A stretch of DNA of 64,000 nucleotides from Alphaproteobacteria bacterium (GTDB taxonomy: Bacteria; Pseudomonadota; Alphaproteobacteria; Ferrovibrionales; Ferrovibrionaceae), in NCBI GenBank assembly GCA_017307375.1, contig JAFKFH010000021.1, forward strand, positions 62,001 through 126,000. Direction: 5' to 3'. The position numbers were made by a program, and so were the translations under genes. This document shows positions 9,608-17,561 of the stretch, one piece after another. Within the stretch, counting starts at the first letter, position 1; each line of letters starts with the position of its first letter. The notes under the pieces were generated by a model. That model ran no database searches. It was not told the origin of the DNA and saw nothing but the letters and a program-made list of their open reading frames with translations.

Positions 9608-10606
9608 GTGGCTGCGGACGTTTCCATCGAAGACCTGATCGGCCCGGGAGGCAGCGGCAATCCCGGCCAGGCGACGCATTTCGTGTTCGACAACAAGATG
9701 TTCAACGTGCCCGGCGCGGTCTTTGCGATGTCCAAGGACACCAAGGAGCCGGCGTTCTACTTCCCCATGGGCGCCAACATGGGCTGCGTGCCGCTGAACG
9801 TTTTGCGCCGCGAATTCAACCTGCAGCAATTCCCGGGCGACGCCAAGCTGGTCAACCTGGTCGAGCAGAGCCTGAAATACGTCAAGGAGATCCGGCCAAA
9901 CGATTCGATCCCCAAGGAAATCCTCGACGGATCGGCGTCTTGGTCGGTGTCGGATACCAACCGGCTGGTGTCGGAAGCCAAGCTCTATGCCCGCCTGGTA
10001 TCCTGGATCACCGGCAGGCTGATACCGCTCGACGATATCGGCGCGCTGCTCAAGCTGATCGAGCAGGGCAATATCGAAGAACAGGCCCGCGCCGCCGCCA
10101 TCCGGATCGCCGACGACCTGGAGATCAAGTCGAACCAGCAATCCGAGGTGATGAACCGCGTCAAGAACATCGCCCGCGAGCTTGCCTACATCGAGGCGCT
10201 GAAGGAATTCTTCGAGACGATGCTGTCGATCCAGAAAAAGATCGACGAGTTCGTCAAGCTGCACAAGCGCGACTCGTTCGTGGTCGAGGAACTCCTGCGC
10301 ATGCAGATGCTGATCAAGGCGCCGATCAACGATATCCACACGGCGTTCAAGAGCCTGGACATGCGCCAGACCGATATCATCACGCTGCTGCGCGAGCCGC
10401 GGAACACCATCGACCTGATCCGCCACATCCGCGACGGCGTCCATCGCCGCCTGCTCGAATGGGACGAGATGATCAAGGCGTGGAAGCCGGTCCAGGTCGT
10501 GCGCAAGGACCAGAACATCAAGCTGTTCAAGGAAACCTACCGCTTCCTGGCCCAGAACTATGCCGAGGGCGTGCGCACCCCGATCAGCCGCGGCTTCGGC
10601 TACTGA
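9608..10606 (+). CDS. Conserved-looking helical protein of unknown function
   Basis: I do not recognise this 332-residue protein. The N-terminal ~95 residues look globular ([19 protein letters not shown]). From about residue 110 it is long amphipathic helix with many charged residues, including [20 protein letters not shown], suggesting a coiled-coil or scaffold-like body. There is no signal peptide or membrane segment. The start is inferred as GTG 9608, because GAGGA ends six bases before it; an in-frame ATG at 9602 abuts GAGGA directly and has no usable spacing. It diverges from ubiD across 187 bp and its end overlaps the lysR-type gene by 7 bp. Confidence 0.7.
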   Translation: MAADVSIEDLIGPGGSGNPGQATHFVFDNKMFNVPGAVFAMSKDTKEPAFYFPMGANMGCVPLNVLRREFNLQQFPGDAKLVNLVEQSLKYVKEIRPNDSIPKEILDGSASWSVSDTNRLVSEAKLYARLVSWITGRLIPLDDIGALLKLIEQGNIEEQARAAAIRIADDLEIKSNQQSEVMNRVKNIARELAYIEALKEFFETMLSIQKKIDEFVKLHKRDSFVVEELLRMQMLIKAPINDIHTAFKSLDMRQTDIITLLREPRNTIDLIRHIRDGVHRRLLEWDEMIKAWKPVQVVRKDQNIKLFKETYRFLAQNYAEGVRTPISRGFGY

Positions 10607-11625
10607 TCCGCCGCCTTTCGCACGAAGCCGTTCGAAGGCTTAGTTCCGCTCAGCCGAGCTGACGATCTTCTCGTTTGTCGGGGCTTCGGGGCCGCGTCAC
10701 CATCGCGGCCATGGTCCAGGCGCTCGACAATCACGGCATTGGTTACCGCGGCTTCGTCTCGTATCCACGAGGCGAAGCGCGCGACGGCCGGATCGCTGCC
10801 GCCAGGGCGGCACAGCAGCCGGTAGGCCAGGCTGTGGTCGCGCAGCACGATCGGAAAGGGCGCGACGAGGCGCCCCGCGACGATATCGTCGATGACGAAC
10901 GGCCCGATGCCCAGCGCGACGCCCTGGCCGGCAAGCGCACCCTCGATCGTCAGGCTGCCGGCCGAGAAGCGCGGACCCCGCTGCCCGTCGACGCGTCCGG
11001 CCAGCCCCGCCAGTGCCAGCCATTCCGGCCAGCCGGGCATCACGACCTGCCGGGGCGTATCATGCAGCAGGACCATGGCGGCCAGATCCTCCGGCCGCTT
11101 CAGCCGGCCGGCCAGCGCCGGCGTGCAGACCGGCGTCAAGATCAGCGGGAACAGGATTTGATCGTCGAGGCCCGGATAGGGCCCGGCACCGAAGCGGATC
11201 GCCACCGCGGCATCCCGCGAGCCGGGGGCGCTCAATGCCTCGGTCGCGGTGACCGTGACGGCAACGGCAGGTTCGCGGGCGGTAAAGCGGTCGAGCCGCG
11301 GGACCAGCCATTTGGCCGCCAGGCTCGGCACCACGTTGAGGGCCAGCGCCTGCGACCGCCCGCGGCATTCGTCGACGCCGGCCCGGATCCGGGCGAAGCC
11401 GTCGCCGAGCGCGGCGGCCAGCGCGCGCCCTTCCGGGGTCAGGCGCACCGCCCGGTTCAGCCGTTCGAACAGCATCCGGCCCAACTGACGTTCGAGATCC
11501 CTGACGCGGTGGCTGACGGCGGCCGCGGTGACGCCGAGTTCGGCGGCGGCGCGCGCGAAGCTTGCATGCCGCGCGGCGGCTTCGAAAGCCTGCAGTGCAC
11601 CGAGATTGGGCAATCGCGTCGTCAT
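10600..11625 (-). CDS. LysR-family transcriptional regulator (GcvA-like)
   Basis: The N-terminal winged helix-turn-helix is clear (LGALQAFEAAARHASFARAA, then TAAAVSHRVRDLERQLG), followed by a LysR-type effector-binding domain to about residue 305. The order and wording resemble the GcvA/AmpR branch. A ~30-residue basic tail follows. The gene diverges from the EamA transporter gene with only 17 bp between start codons, so autoregulation and control of the transporter are likely but inferred. No clear ribosome site precedes its ATG, so the message may be leaderless. The effector is unknown. Confidence 0.88.
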   Translation of the reverse strand: MTTRLPNLGALQAFEAAARHASFARAAAELGVTAAAVSHRVRDLERQLGRMLFERLNRAVRLTPEGRALAAALGDGFARIRAGVDECRGRSQALALNVVPSLAAKWLVPRLDRFTAREPAVAVTVTATEALSAPGSRDAAVAIRFGAGPYPGLDDQILFPLILTPVCTPALAGRLKRPEDLAAMVLLHDTPRQVVMPGWPEWLALAGLAGRVDGQRGPRFSAGSLTIEGALAGQGVALGIGPFVIDDIVAGRLVAPFPIVLRDHSLAYRLLCRPGGSDPAVARFASWIRDEAAVTNAVIVERLDHGRDGDAAPKPRQTRRSSARLSGTKPSNGFVRKAADQ

Positions 11626-11642
11626 CGCGGGGAGGGTTCGTC

Positions 11643-12521
11643 GTGAAGCCGGTTCATGTCTTGGCCGCCATTCTGGTGACGGCGGTCTGGGGCTTCAATT
11701 TTGTCGTCATCCGCGTCGGGCTCAACCACTTTCCGCCGCTGCTGCTGACCGTGCTGCGCTTTGCCGTGGCGGCCTTGCCGGTGTTGTTCGTGCCGCGTCC
11801 GAACGTCGGTGCCGGGCGGCTTGCGGCGATCGGGCTGTTCCTGTTCGTCGGCCAGTTCGTCTTCCTGTTCAGCGGCATGGCCGCCGGACTGCCGGCAGGC
11901 CTGGCCTCGATCGCGATCCAGTCGCAGGCTTTCTTTACCCTGATCTTTGCGGCCGTCGCACTGCGCGAGCGGCCCACCCGGCGCCATCTGGGCGGCATGG
12001 CGGTGGCGGGTGCCGGGCTCGGATTGATCGGGCTGTCGATCGGCGGCGATCTGACGGCGCTGGGCCTGGGCCTCGTGCTGGCCGCGGCGGCCAGCTGGGC
12101 CGTCGGCAACGTGCTGCTGCGCGGGGCGGGGCAAGTCGACATGTTCCGCATGGTCGTCTGGATGAGCCTGGTGCCGCTGGCGCCGGTGCTGGCCTTGTCG
12201 CTATGGCTGGAAGGGCCCGCGGCCATCGCGGCCTCGTTCCAGGCGGCGGGCTGGCAGGCGGCCGGGGCCGTGCTCTATCTCGGCGTGCCGACCACCCTGT
12301 TCGGCTTCTATGTCTGGGGACAGCTGCTGAAGCGCTATCCGGCGGCGACGGTTGCGCCATTCTCGCTGCTGGCGCCGGTCTTCGGCACGGTTTCGGCCCA
12401 TCTGGTGCTGGGCGAGACCTTCGGGCCGCTACGGCTCGGCGGCATGATGCTGATCCTGGCGGGGCTGGCGGTCCTGGTGCTGCCCCGGCCGCGATGGAGG
12501 CGCCGGCCGGCCGTCAGTTGA
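11643..12521 (+). CDS. EamA/DMT-superfamily transporter
   Basis: The 292-residue protein has ten predicted membrane helices in two tandem EamA repeats. The first begins LAAILVTAVWGFNFVVIRVG and the second GLGLVLAAAASWAVGNVLLR. This length and layout are typical of drug/metabolite exporters, often of amino acids or other small metabolites. The start is GTG 11643, preceded by GGGAGGG with six bases of spacing; an earlier in-frame start would run into the divergent LysR gene. Divergent pairing suggests LysR-controlled expression. The substrate cannot be stated. Confidence 0.85.
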   Translation: MKPVHVLAAILVTAVWGFNFVVIRVGLNHFPPLLLTVLRFAVAALPVLFVPRPNVGAGRLAAIGLFLFVGQFVFLFSGMAAGLPAGLASIAIQSQAFFTLIFAAVALRERPTRRHLGGMAVAGAGLGLIGLSIGGDLTALGLGLVLAAAASWAVGNVLLRGAGQVDMFRMVVWMSLVPLAPVLALSLWLEGPAAIAASFQAAGWQAAGAVLYLGVPTTLFGFYVWGQLLKRYPAATVAPFSLLAPVFGTVSAHLVLGETFGPLRLGGMMLILAGLAVLVLPRPRWRRRPAVS

Positions 12522-14166
12522 TGCGGTAGGCTAGGCCGAAACGGTCCGAGGCAGGGGCGAGCGCCGGGCCGGCGAGATAGGCGGGGCCTGCGCGCCTGAC
12601 GGCGACGGCGATGTCGGGATCGTCGGCGCCCAGGAACATCACCCGCCGCCAGCTCGGATACCCCGCCTTGACCAGCGCCTCGATCAGCCGCATCTCGGCG
12701 CCGCCCGAGCCCCCCAAGCTTTCGGCATCCACCACCAGCAGCGGGATCTTCGAACCCTGCAGGCGGTCGAAATCCTTGAACCGCCCGGGCACGCGGATCG
12801 CATAGCCGAGGATGCTTTTGGCCGCCGGTGACAGGATCTGGTACAGCCGGTTCTGCGGCACGCCGTCCGGCATGTCGGCGAGATAGAGCACCAGCCGGCG
12901 GCGGGCCGAGCGCGGCAGCCGGGTGACCGCCTCGAGATAGCGCTGGCGGAAGGTCTTGGAGGCCAGCGTCTCGTAGTGCAGCGGCACCACGGCGATCGCC
13001 TTGTCGCCCATGCCGCCGGCTTCCTGCAGGCGGACGGTGACGAGTTCCAGCAGATAGCGGTCGAGTTCGGCGTCCAGCAGGCCCGGCTGCGCCTCCTTGG
13101 TCCCCGGGGCGCGCGGCGTCGACGGCACCAGCTCGGCCAGATAAAGCGAGACGAGCTTCTTGCGCAATTGCGTCACGGGCCAGAATTGCAGCGTGTCGGC
13201 GTCGGTCTTGGCGACGATCTCGGCGGCCTCGGCCTTGGCCTGCGTCTCGACCTTGGCGGCCGCCTCGTCGACGATGGCGATCAGTCCCGACAGGTCGAAC
13301 AGCTTGGCGCCGTGGGCGACCGGGTCGATCGGCGCGGTGATCGCCGAGACGTTGATCTCGATCTCCTTGGGTACCAGCGCCGACAGCAGGTTCTCGATTT
13401 CCTTCGAGATCGTGCGGGCCTGCGCCTCGGCCTCGTGCTTCAGCGACGAGCCGAACAGCAGGATCACCCGCTCCTCGTCGAGGCGCAGGTAGAGATCGAG
13501 GTCGGTCAGGTTGTTCTCGATGACGTCGTCGACGATCGACAGGATGTCGGCCTTCATCCTGGGCCAGTCGTCGCCGACCTGCGCCTTGACCTGACCCAGG
13601 CCGAGCACCTGCAGCGAGCCGGCGAACAACGTGTCGCCCAGGAGCTTGGTGCGGGCCACGAACTTGTTGACGGTATCGCGAAAGCCGGCGGGATCGGCCA
13701 TGTCGAGGCGGCGCGGCGGGCTCGATATCGGCGTCAGCTTGCCGGCCGCGGCGAGGCGGCCGAGCTGTTGCAGGGCGGTCTCGCGCTCGGCGGCCGACAT
13801 CAGCTTGACCAGCAGGTCGCCCAGTTCGTTCGATTTCGTCCGTGCCTTGCCGGGTGGAAAGCGCGCGTTGGCGTGGGCCAGCCAGACATAGGCACGGACC
13901 AGATCGCGCGGCACGCCGGCACCGAAGGTATAGGCGATGGCCAGCCGCAACTGCGCCACTGCATGGCCCTGGGCCGCGGCCTTGCCGTACCAGTAGGCCG
14001 CCTTGGTATCGTCGACCGGCGTGCCGAGGCCCTTGGCATAGATCACCGCCAGGCTCTTCTGCGCGACCATGTGGCCGGCATCGGCCAATTCCTTCCACAC
14101 CGCGGTCGCCGTGGCGTAGTCGCGGGCCTCGAAGGCGCGGGCACCGATCTGGTAGTCTGCGGCCAT
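12514..14166 (-). CDS. Sel1-repeat protein with degenerate GGDEF- and EAL-like regions
   Basis: The 550-residue protein starts with about three Sel1-type repeats (residues ~4-105; for example GHMVAQKSLAVIYAKGLG). Residues ~165-265 read like the degenerate GGDEF partner seen in alphaproteobacterial proteins, with the strand LYLRLDEERVILLFG where a cyclase would have its active loop; no GGDEF motif is present. The C-terminal ~170 residues (FRQRYLEAVTRLPRSARRRL, later DMPDGVPQNRL) resemble an EAL fold without the EAL motif. I infer a non-catalytic protein-protein or c-di-GMP-related adaptor. It starts 5 bp after the YkgJ-like gene, implying co-transcription. Confidence 0.75.
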   Translation of the reverse strand: MAADYQIGARAFEARDYATATAVWKELADAGHMVAQKSLAVIYAKGLGTPVDDTKAAYWYGKAAAQGHAVAQLRLAIAYTFGAGVPRDLVRAYVWLAHANARFPPGKARTKSNELGDLLVKLMSAAERETALQQLGRLAAAGKLTPISSPPRRLDMADPAGFRDTVNKFVARTKLLGDTLFAGSLQVLGLGQVKAQVGDDWPRMKADILSIVDDVIENNLTDLDLYLRLDEERVILLFGSSLKHEAEAQARTISKEIENLLSALVPKEIEINVSAITAPIDPVAHGAKLFDLSGLIAIVDEAAAKVETQAKAEAAEIVAKTDADTLQFWPVTQLRKKLVSLYLAELVPSTPRAPGTKEAQPGLLDAELDRYLLELVTVRLQEAGGMGDKAIAVVPLHYETLASKTFRQRYLEAVTRLPRSARRRLVLYLADMPDGVPQNRLYQILSPAAKSILGYAIRVPGRFKDFDRLQGSKIPLLVVDAESLGGSGGAEMRLIEALVKAGYPSWRRVMFLGADDPDIAVAVRRAGPAYLAGPALAPASDRFGLAYRIN

Positions 14167-14171
14167 GGCCG

Positions 14172-14909
14172 TCAGATATCGATCTCGGCCGGCGGTTCAT
14201 AACCCCAGTGGCGGCAGGCGTCGGCATAGGCGCGCTTGCTGCGGAAGGTCGGATAGGGTTTGAACCGGGCGATATCGGCGGGATGCAAGGTCGGATCGCC
14301 GGGCTTGACCAGGAAGAAGCCGCCGTCGCGTCCGATCACGGGAAAGGGGATGCCCATGCGGGTGTGCCGCCGCCGTGCGGTGGCCGAATGCCTGCTCATC
14401 ACCGCGAATTCGTCGTCGTCGTGCTCGAAGACGTATTCGAAGGCCGCGACGAATTCGGTGACGAATTCCGGCGTCACCAGTTCGGGATGCGAGACCATCC
14501 AGCAGCGGTCCTCGAAGTTCCAGTAGTGGCCGAGGCCGACGAAACGCTTCTCGCGGGTTATGTAGGGAAAGAACGGGAAAGCCCGACAGGCGATGGTGCG
14601 GTTGTCACGCTCGCAGAACCGTGCCCCCTTGCATTCGATCGCGGCGCAGGCCGGCGACATTTCGCGGACGATCTGACGGGTTGCCGCATCGTAAGGCTTG
14701 AACTTGGACCACAGGTCGGTGCGGCTGCGCAGCAGGTCCCATTCCGGGCGATGGACCACCGGCACGGCATTTTTGGTGGAACAGCAGACCGGCTCGCCGC
14801 CGTTTAGAGGAGCACAGCGCCGTCCGCAGTCATAGCGCGTGATAGGCGCGGTGAAACTGTCGTAGATGTGTCGGATATCGGCGACGGAGAGCTTTGCGCG
14901 GCTGACCAT
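14172..14909 (-). CDS. Cysteine-rich YkgJ-like metal-cluster protein
   Basis: The 245-residue protein has eight cysteines in its first 110 residues: Cys28, 32, 42, 43, then 88, 93, 99 and 108. The C-x3-C...CC arrangement followed by C...C...CRAFPFFPY is the pattern of the YkgJ/CxxCxxCC family, thought to bind zinc or an Fe-S centre. The C-terminal half is His/Arg-rich with no recognised domain. There is no signal sequence. The start is ATG 14907-14909, although the frame stays open upstream. It precedes the Sel1 protein gene by 5 bp, so the two probably work together. The molecular function is unknown. Confidence 0.75.
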   Translation of the reverse strand: MVSRAKLSVADIRHIYDSFTAPITRYDCGRRCAPLNGGEPVCCSTKNAVPVVHRPEWDLLRSRTDLWSKFKPYDAATRQIVREMSPACAAIECKGARFCERDNRTIACRAFPFFPYITREKRFVGLGHYWNFEDRCWMVSHPELVTPEFVTEFVAAFEYVFEHDDDEFAVMSRHSATARRRHTRMGIPFPVIGRDGGFFLVKPGDPTLHPADIARFKPYPTFRSKRAYADACRHWGYEPPAEIDI

Positions 14910-14960
14910 CCGCTCACTATAGTGGGGCCGGCTGCGCCTGCAACCAGGAGACCGCGTGAC

Positions 14961-16094
14961 GTGACGACGAATTCCCGCCCGGCAATCGACATTCCGCAAT
15001 GGACGATCGATGCCCTGGCCGGGGCGCTGGAGCGCGCCCTGCCCGGCGGGTATTGCGTGACCGATTCCGATGGCCTGTTCGTCGCGGTCTCGCCCGGCTA
15101 TTGCCGGCTGCTGGCTCTCGACGAGGCCGCGCTGGTCGGCCGGCCGGTGACTGCCGTCCTGCCCCCGGCGGCGCGCGAGGCGGGCCTGCGTGTCTATCGC
15201 GGGCGCCTTGCCGCCGGTGGTGCTGCGACACCCGAGGAATGGACGCTGCAGGCCGGCGATGGTCGCCTGATCGCGGTCGAATGGACCTCGGCGCTGTTCG
15301 AGGCGCTCGACGGGACTGCGCTGCTGCTCAGCGTCATCGGCGACATGTCGGCGCGCAAGGCGGCGGAGGCCGCCGCCTCGGCCGGCCGGGCCGAGCTGGC
15401 GCGGCTGAACCGCCACAAGGATGAACTGATCGAGATCATCGGCCATGACCTGCGCGGGCTGCTCAATCCCGTCGGTGCCTTTGCCGATCTGGTGGCGCTG
15501 GAACGCGGGCGGCTCGATCCCGGCGAACTGATCGCCCAGGCGGAATCGCTGCGCGAGGCGGCGGTGCAGGGCGAGGCGCTGCTGGCCAACCTGCTCGACT
15601 GGGCGCGATCGGAGGATGCCGCCGCCGTGCCGGTCGCGATCGATCTGCAGGCCTTCATCGCTGCAGCGATTCGGCCGCACGAGGCGGCGGCCCGCCGCAA
15701 GCGGGTCCTGCTGCTGGCCGAGCCTGCCGTCGGCTCGGTTCGGGCCGATCGCCTGATGCTCGAAACCGTGCTGCGCAACCTGATCGCCAATGCCCTGAAA
15801 TTCACGCCGCCCGGCGGCCGCGTCACCGTCTCGGCCGCCCATGAGGCCGAAACCGTCGTTCTGGCCGTCAGGGATTCGGGCGTGGGGATCGATCCGACAC
15901 TCGCCGACCGGCTGATGTCCGGCGATGGCACGGTCTCGCCGCAGCGTGGCACGCACGGGGAAAGCGGGGCCGGTTTCGGTTTCCGGCTGGTGCGGCGCCT
16001 GCTCGTCCGGCTCGGAGGCCGGCTCGAGATCGACGGGCGGTCCGGCCAGGGCACCGTCGTCAGGGTGGTGCTGCCGGCACCGGTTTTGGGCTAG
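14961..16094 (+). CDS. Soluble PAS-domain sensor histidine kinase
   Basis: The 377-residue protein has a PAS domain (residues ~15-135, with YCVTDSDGLFVAVSPGY), an atypical H-box GHDLRGLLNPVGAFADLV, and a HATPase domain with N-box LIANALKFTPPGG, G1 box VRDSGVGID and a G2 region GAGFGFRLVRRLL. There are no membrane segments, so it should sense an intracellular signal. The H-box has DLRGLL where HELRTPL is usual, a common variant in HWE/HPK4-like kinases. GTG 14961 is chosen because AGGAG lies ten bases upstream. No response-regulator gene directly follows. It diverges from the YkgJ-like gene. Confidence 0.85.
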   Translation: MTTNSRPAIDIPQWTIDALAGALERALPGGYCVTDSDGLFVAVSPGYCRLLALDEAALVGRPVTAVLPPAAREAGLRVYRGRLAAGGAATPEEWTLQAGDGRLIAVEWTSALFEALDGTALLLSVIGDMSARKAAEAAASAGRAELARLNRHKDELIEIIGHDLRGLLNPVGAFADLVALERGRLDPGELIAQAESLREAAVQGEALLANLLDWARSEDAAAVPVAIDLQAFIAAAIRPHEAAARRKRVLLLAEPAVGSVRADRLMLETVLRNLIANALKFTPPGGRVTVSAAHEAETVVLAVRDSGVGIDPTLADRLMSGDGTVSPQRGTHGESGAGFGFRLVRRLLVRLGGRLEIDGRSGQGTVVRVVLPAPVLG

Positions 16095-16132
16095 TGTCGC
16101 CCTTGTCGGTCACGATGGGTCGAGAGGGCATG

Positions 16133-17170
16133 ATGCGCACAGGAAAATGGCAGGCGGCGGTGGCAGCGATACTGGCCTGGGGCCTCGTCCACGGCACGGC
16201 CCTGGCGCAGACGGCCCCGACCGTGCCGTTCGCCGAACGCCAGATCGTCCTGGCTAATGGTGTGATCGGCAACGCGCTGAAGGTGCCGAGTGCGCGGCCG
16301 GCGACCTACGAGGACATCATCGCCGGTCGTCCCGGCCAGGTCGTGACGCTCGATGCCAAGCTGTTCCTGCCGGCCGGCACGCCGCGCTTCCCGGTCGTGG
16401 TGATCGTGCCGGGATCCGGCGGGGTCAACGCCCAGCAGGTCCGGCATGCGCAATACCTGACCTCGGCGGGCATCGGCGCCCTGCTGCTCGACCCGTTCGG
16501 CGGCCGCGGCATCCGCGACACCATCGCCGACCAGGGCCAGATGACCTTTGCCGAAAGCGCCTATGACGTGCTGGCGGCGGCCAAGGCCCTTGCCGTGCTG
16601 CCCGAGATCGAGCCGTCGCGCATCGGCGCGATCGGCTACAGCCGCGGCGGCCACGCCGTGGCGATGGCGGCAATGGCCCCGGTCGCGGCGGCAGTGCTGG
16701 GTCCGGGCGGGCATCTCGCGGCGGTCATGCCGGCCTATCCCTGGTGCGGCTACCAATTCCTGAAACCGCAATCGGGTCTGACCGCGGTCCGTTTCCTCGT
16801 TGCCGCCAACGACGACTGGGTCTCGCCGATCCAGTGCCAGGCCCAGGCCGTCGCGATGATGCAGGGCTCCGAACGCGTCTCGATCCGGCTGTTCGCCGGC
16901 GCCTATCACGGTTTCGACCAGGAGGGACGTCCGGTGCAGACGCTGCCGGACGCGATCAAGGCGCTGGATGCCCCGATCGCCTACATGGACGAGAAAGGCG
17001 TGTTCTGGGATTTCTACGTCGACCAGAAGGTGCCGGGTGCCAACGATGCCTATTGGCAGCGGGCGGCGGCGCCGTTCCTGGGCCGCGGGGCGAAGGTCGG
17101 GTCCGGCGGCGACCAGCCCCAGCAGTTCGCCGCCGACATGGTCGGATTCTTCACCCGCTGGCTCAAGTGA
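16133..17170 (+). CDS. Secreted dienelactone-hydrolase-family alpha/beta hydrolase
   Basis: The 345-residue protein begins with a Sec signal peptide (hydrophobic AAVAAILAWGLVHGTALA, likely cleaved after Ala-Gln-Ala-type residues), so it acts in the periplasm. The alpha/beta hydrolase core has the nucleophile elbow GYSRGG with serine rather than the cysteine of classical dienelactone hydrolases, an acid-loop candidate in AANDDW, and the histidine in AYHGFDQEG. ATG 16133 has the better spacing from GAGAGG than ATG 16130. The gene starts 38 bp after the kinase gene and may be co-transcribed with it. The substrate is unknown. It converges with the response regulator with 8 bp overlap. Confidence 0.8.
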   Translation: MRTGKWQAAVAAILAWGLVHGTALAQTAPTVPFAERQIVLANGVIGNALKVPSARPATYEDIIAGRPGQVVTLDAKLFLPAGTPRFPVVVIVPGSGGVNAQQVRHAQYLTSAGIGALLLDPFGGRGIRDTIADQGQMTFAESAYDVLAAAKALAVLPEIEPSRIGAIGYSRGGHAVAMAAMAPVAAAVLGPGGHLAAVMPAYPWCGYQFLKPQSGLTAVRFLVAANDDWVSPIQCQAQAVAMMQGSERVSIRLFAGAYHGFDQEGRPVQTLPDAIKALDAPIAYMDEKGVFWDFYVDQKVPGANDAYWQRAAAPFLGRGAKVGSGGDQPQQFAADMVGFFTRWLK

Positions 17171-17561
17171 TGCCGAGGACCTTGTCCAGCCGCTGCTTGA
17201 GCATCGCCAGGCTGACCGGCTTGACGATATAGCCGTTGATCTGCGAATCGCGGGCGGCCTCGACGGTCTCGCGCTGGGCGTCCGCGGTCAGCATGATCAC
17301 GGGGATCTTGGCGATCGCCGGCACGGCGAAATGGCGCAGGTTGAAGACGAAGGTCAGGCCGTCGACCGGCTCCATGTGAATGTCGCAAAGTACCGCCGAC
17401 GGCCGGCTGCGGATCACTTCCTTCAGGCCGACGCCGCCATCGGCCGCCTCGACGATCGAGCGCACGCCGAGCTGCCGCAGCAGGCCGCGGATGATCGCGC
17501 GCGTATGGCTCTCGTCTTCGATGACGGCAATGGTGTGGCGGCTGTAGCGGGCATCCATCAT
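17163..17561 (-). CDS. Single-domain response regulator (CheY-like)
   Basis: The 132-residue protein is one receiver domain with no output domain. The acidic pocket is Glu15/Asp16, the phosphoacceptor Asp60 lies in [10 protein letters not shown], the conserved Thr92 in IMLTAD, and Lys114 in YIVKPVS. The start codon overlaps the stop of the hybrid kinase gene by 4 bp (ATGA), strong evidence that the kinase phosphorelay ends on or is tuned by this protein. It should act by protein-protein contact in the cytoplasm, for example on motility or a further kinase. Confidence 0.9.
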   Translation of the reverse strand: MMDARYSRHTIAVIEDESHTRAIIRGLLRQLGVRSIVEAADGGVGLKEVIRSRPSAVLCDIHMEPVDGLTFVFNLRHFAVPAIAKIPVIMLTADAQRETVEAARDSQINGYIVKPVSLAMLKQRLDKVLGIT

